A DNA stretch of 64,000 bases, taken from contig UCEY01000046.1 of the NCBI GenBank assembly GCA_900471605.1, forward strand, positions 70,552-134,551, written 5' to 3'. Shown here in pieces: positions 62,165 to 64,000 of this stretch. The position numbers and the translations under genes are program-made. How positions within the stretch are numbered: the stretch's first letter is position 1; each line of letters begins with the position of its first letter. The DNA comes from Hyphomicrobiales bacterium. Its GTDB lineage: Bacteria; Pseudomonadota; Alphaproteobacteria; Rhizobiales; Rhizobiaceae. Below the pieces are notes generated by a model that ran no database searches, was not told the DNA's origin, and was given only the letters and a program-made list of their open reading frames with translations.

Positions 62165-63476
62165 GGAGCTTCTCGTACTGGCGCAGGATTTCGTTGCCGC
62201 GCTTGACGGAGTTGTCGAGCGCTTCCTGCGGCGTTTTCTTGCCGGTCCAGACCGCCTGGATCTCCTCGATCAGGATGGCGGTCGACTGGTTGTGGTTGCC
62301 GAAGCGGAAGCCGCGGGAATTGTCTGTGGGCTCACCGCGCGACAATTGCTCGATGGCGATCTCGCGGGTCGGATGATCCTTGAAATAGCCCTCGGCCTTC
62401 ATCTTCCGATAGGCGGTGTTGGTGACCGGAACGTAGCCGGTCGCCTTGCTCCACCATTCCTGGGTATCCGGCTGGGCGACGAAGTTGAGGAAGGCGGCGA
62501 CACCGGCCTGAACCTCTTCCGACTTGCCCTTGACGGCCCAGAGCGAGGCGCCACCGATCGTGCCGTTCCTGACGTCGGCGCCCTCCTCATGCGGCATGAC
62601 CGCAGCGCTCCACTTGAACTTGGCATCGGCCTCGACGCCGGAATGGCTGGCGGTGGAGTTGATGATCGTGGCGCAGGTGCCTGACGTGAAGAGGCTGATC
62701 GGAGCGACGCCCTGGCCGGCGATCTTCAGCACGCCGTCGTCGACCCATTTTTTCAGCCGGGCGACCTGGCCGACGACACCGGTCTTGTTGTAGACGAATT
62801 CGGTATCGAGGCCGGCATAACCGTTGGCCTTGGTGGCGAAGGGGTAGTTGTTGATCGCCGAATAGTTCTCGATCAGGCTCCACTGGAAATCGCCCGGCAG
62901 CGCCATCGAACAATCGGTGATCTTCTTTTCCTTCAGCGCATAGAGCTGCTTTTCGAGGCCCTGCCATGTGTCGGACGGCGCGTCGAAACCGGCGGCCCTG
63001 AAGGCATCGGCATTGTACCAGAGGATCGGCGTCGAGGAATTGAAGGGGAGCGCGGCCGGCTTGCCGTTGACGATGTAGAACCCGGCGACCGGTTTGATGA
63101 AGTCGTTCCAGTCGGTCTTGTAACCCTGCTTCGCCATCAGCTGGTCGACCGGGATGACCGCGCCGGAATTCAGCATGGTCATGAAACCGCGCTCGGCCGA
63201 CTGAAGGATGGCCGGCTGCTGATTGACGCGGTAGGCGGCGACCATGGCCGCCATGGTCTCTTCGTAATTGCCCTTGAACGTGCCGACGACCTCGTATTTG
63301 TCCTGCGACTTGTTGAAGTCGGAGATCAGCTGCTGGACGGTATCGCCGAGCTTGCCGGAAATCGCGTACCACCATTCGATCTTGACGCGGTCGGCGGCGT
63401 GAGCGCCCGTCGCGCCCATCAGCAGCGCGCCGGCGGCGAAAAGGCCGGTTATCGATTTCACATATGTCGAAGCCAT
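62151..63476 (-). CDS. ABC substrate-binding protein, UgpB-like
   Basis: 441 residues with a Sec signal peptide (ending ATGAHA, about 27). Typical UgpB features: VKIEWWYAISGKLGDTVQQL near the mature N-terminus, LPFNSSTPILWYNADAF and GGASLWAVKG. UgpB binds glycerol-3-phosphate or glycerophosphodiesters, as suggested here by the GDPD and PhoD downstream. First gene of the long leftward array; its promoter is in the 149-bp gap to the SorC-type regulator. Confidence 0.88.
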   Translation of the reverse strand: MASTYVKSITGLFAAGALLMGATGAHAADRVKIEWWYAISGKLGDTVQQLISDFNKSQDKYEVVGTFKGNYEETMAAMVAAYRVNQQPAILQSAERGFMTMLNSGAVIPVDQLMAKQGYKTDWNDFIKPVAGFYIVNGKPAALPFNSSTPILWYNADAFRAAGFDAPSDTWQGLEKQLYALKEKKITDCSMALPGDFQWSLIENYSAINNYPFATKANGYAGLDTEFVYNKTGVVGQVARLKKWVDDGVLKIAGQGVAPISLFTSGTCATIINSTASHSGVEADAKFKWSAAVMPHEEGADVRNGTIGGASLWAVKGKSEEVQAGVAAFLNFVAQPDTQEWWSKATGYVPVTNTAYRKMKAEGYFKDHPTREIAIEQLSRGEPTDNSRGFRFGNHNQSTAILIEEIQAVWTGKKTPQEALDNSVKRGNEILRQYEKLHAGK

Positions 63477-63570
63477 GATTCGGATCCCTCAATATTCGGG
63501 TCTTTCACACGACCCGCGCCGTTTCAGTTCTGGCCATCTCCATCTGTCTGGGTTAGCCATACACGGACGG

Positions 63571-63601
63571 GTTACGTTACATATGTTACGTCGATGTGAC
63601 A
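63571..63601. promoter_or_regulatory. Repeat-rich operator region between the UgpB-like and SorC genes
   Basis: GTTAC occurs at 63571, 63576 and 63585 and GTGAC at 63596. CGTTACATATGTTACG (63574-63589) is a 14/16 palindrome and TGTTACGTCGATGTGACA (63584-63601) a 14/18 palindrome centred on TCGA. Close in front of the SorC start (63626), a likely autoregulatory and divergent control site. Confidence 0.5.
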
Positions 63602-63625
63602 TTTGATATTTTGATGGTGAGGTTT

Positions 63626-64000
63626 ATGGAGCAGCATGATTTGATGGTGCGGGCCGCATGGCTCTATCATGTCGAAGGCCTCACCCAGCAGCAGATCGCC
63701 GAGCGGATGAATATCACCCGGCGGCGGGTCAACGAGATTCTCTCGGAAGCGCTGGAAGCGGGCGTGGTGCGGATCAGCTTCGATTCGGTGCTGGCGGAAA
63801 GCGTCGAGCTGGAAACCAGGCTGCGCAAGCGATTCGAGCTCATGGACGCGGTGGTCGTCCCCACGCCGGCCGACGCGGCGCTGCTGCATTCGGTACTCGG
63901 GCGCGGCGCGGCCGGATTTCTCGGGAGGCTGATCCAGACGCAGAAACCGGCCTCGATCGGCGTCGGCTGGGGCTCGACGCTGCGCGAGACGATCCAGCAT
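63626..64000 (+). CDS. SorC/DeoR-type sugar-binding transcriptional regulator, C-terminus outside window
   Basis: 125 residues visible, open to the edge. N-terminal helix-turn-helix LTQQQIAERMNITRRRVNEIL (about 19-39) followed by the start of the SorC sugar-phosphate-binding domain (DAVVVPTPAD..., SIGVGWGSTL). SorC regulators respond to phosphorylated sugars or polyols (glycerol-3-phosphate-like, erythritol-type). Divergent from the phosphodiester array, so it is the best candidate for its regulator. GGTGAGG precedes the ATG; an ATG at 63614 in frame is possible. Confidence 0.85.
   Translation, partial: MEQHDLMVRAAWLYHVEGLTQQQIAERMNITRRRVNEILSEALEAGVVRISFDSVLAESVELETRLRKRFELMDAVVVPTPADAALLHSVLGRGAAGFLGRLIQTQKPASIGVGWGSTLRETIQH

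Overview
The window looks like chromosomal DNA from a Rhizobiaceae-type alphaproteobacterium (Rhizobium, Agrobacterium, Neorhizobium or a close relative; I cannot name the species). The evidence is high GC content, the irr-fabA-fabB-fabI block, the pnp-rpsO-truB-rbfA block, many ABC/TRAP uptake systems, and palindromic intergenic repeats of the kind common in rhizobia. I see no phage, insertion sequence, CRISPR, rRNA or tRNA gene.

Region by region. (1) 1-3.7 kb: an aromatic-acid module with a 2-aminobenzoate/benzoate-type CoA ligase, a LivK-like binding protein cut by the window edge, and a divergent kynurenine-formamidase-like hydrolase. (2) 3.7-11 kb: a MarR-like regulator, a TRAP transporter (dctQMP) and, divergently, a full-length fused 5-oxoprolinase/hydantoinase. 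(3) 11-15.2 kb: a BaiN-type flavoprotein, a DUF1275 membrane protein, a YdcF/ElyC-type protein, a small secreted protein and a TRIC/UPF0126 membrane protein. (4) 15.2-18.5 kb: irr divergent from fabA-fabB-fabI. (5) 18.5-24.5 kb: a PIN-like protein, an RsmC-like methyltransferase, and pnp, rpsO, truB, rbfA. (6) 24.6-39 kb: a chemosensory cluster with a soluble degenerate MCP-like protein, then divergently STAS-cheY-cheA-cheW, three tandem MCPs, cheW, cheR, cheB and a ParA-like ATPase.

(7) 39-45.2 kb: a LysR-controlled catabolic operon of unknown substrate: FAD oxidoreductase, two-subunit aconitase X (AcnX), SDR and MDR dehydrogenase. Two near-identical 17-bp palindromes precede lysR and the FAD gene. 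(8) 45.3-51.8 kb: a divergent phenylpropanoid (hydroxycinnamate) degradation cluster: feruloyl-CoA-synthase-type ligase, SDR, acyl-CoA dehydrogenase on one side; crotonase, MarR, CouO-like amidohydrolase on the other. The intergenic region has a symmetrical promoter/operator. (9) 51.9-64 kb: a long organophosphate-scavenging array: a ugpBAE-like ABC importer, glycerophosphodiesterase, PhoD, HAD phosphatase, then one ABC ATPase, a second binding protein and two more permeases, closed by a LacI regulator, with a divergent SorC-type regulator at the right edge.

The items most worth following up are the AcnX operon with its paired operator sites, the MCP trio whose HAMP count rises 1-2-3 along the DNA and which share one C-terminal tail, and the phosphodiester operon in which two permease/receptor sets have a single ATPase. 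All assignments are by reading motifs; no database search was run.
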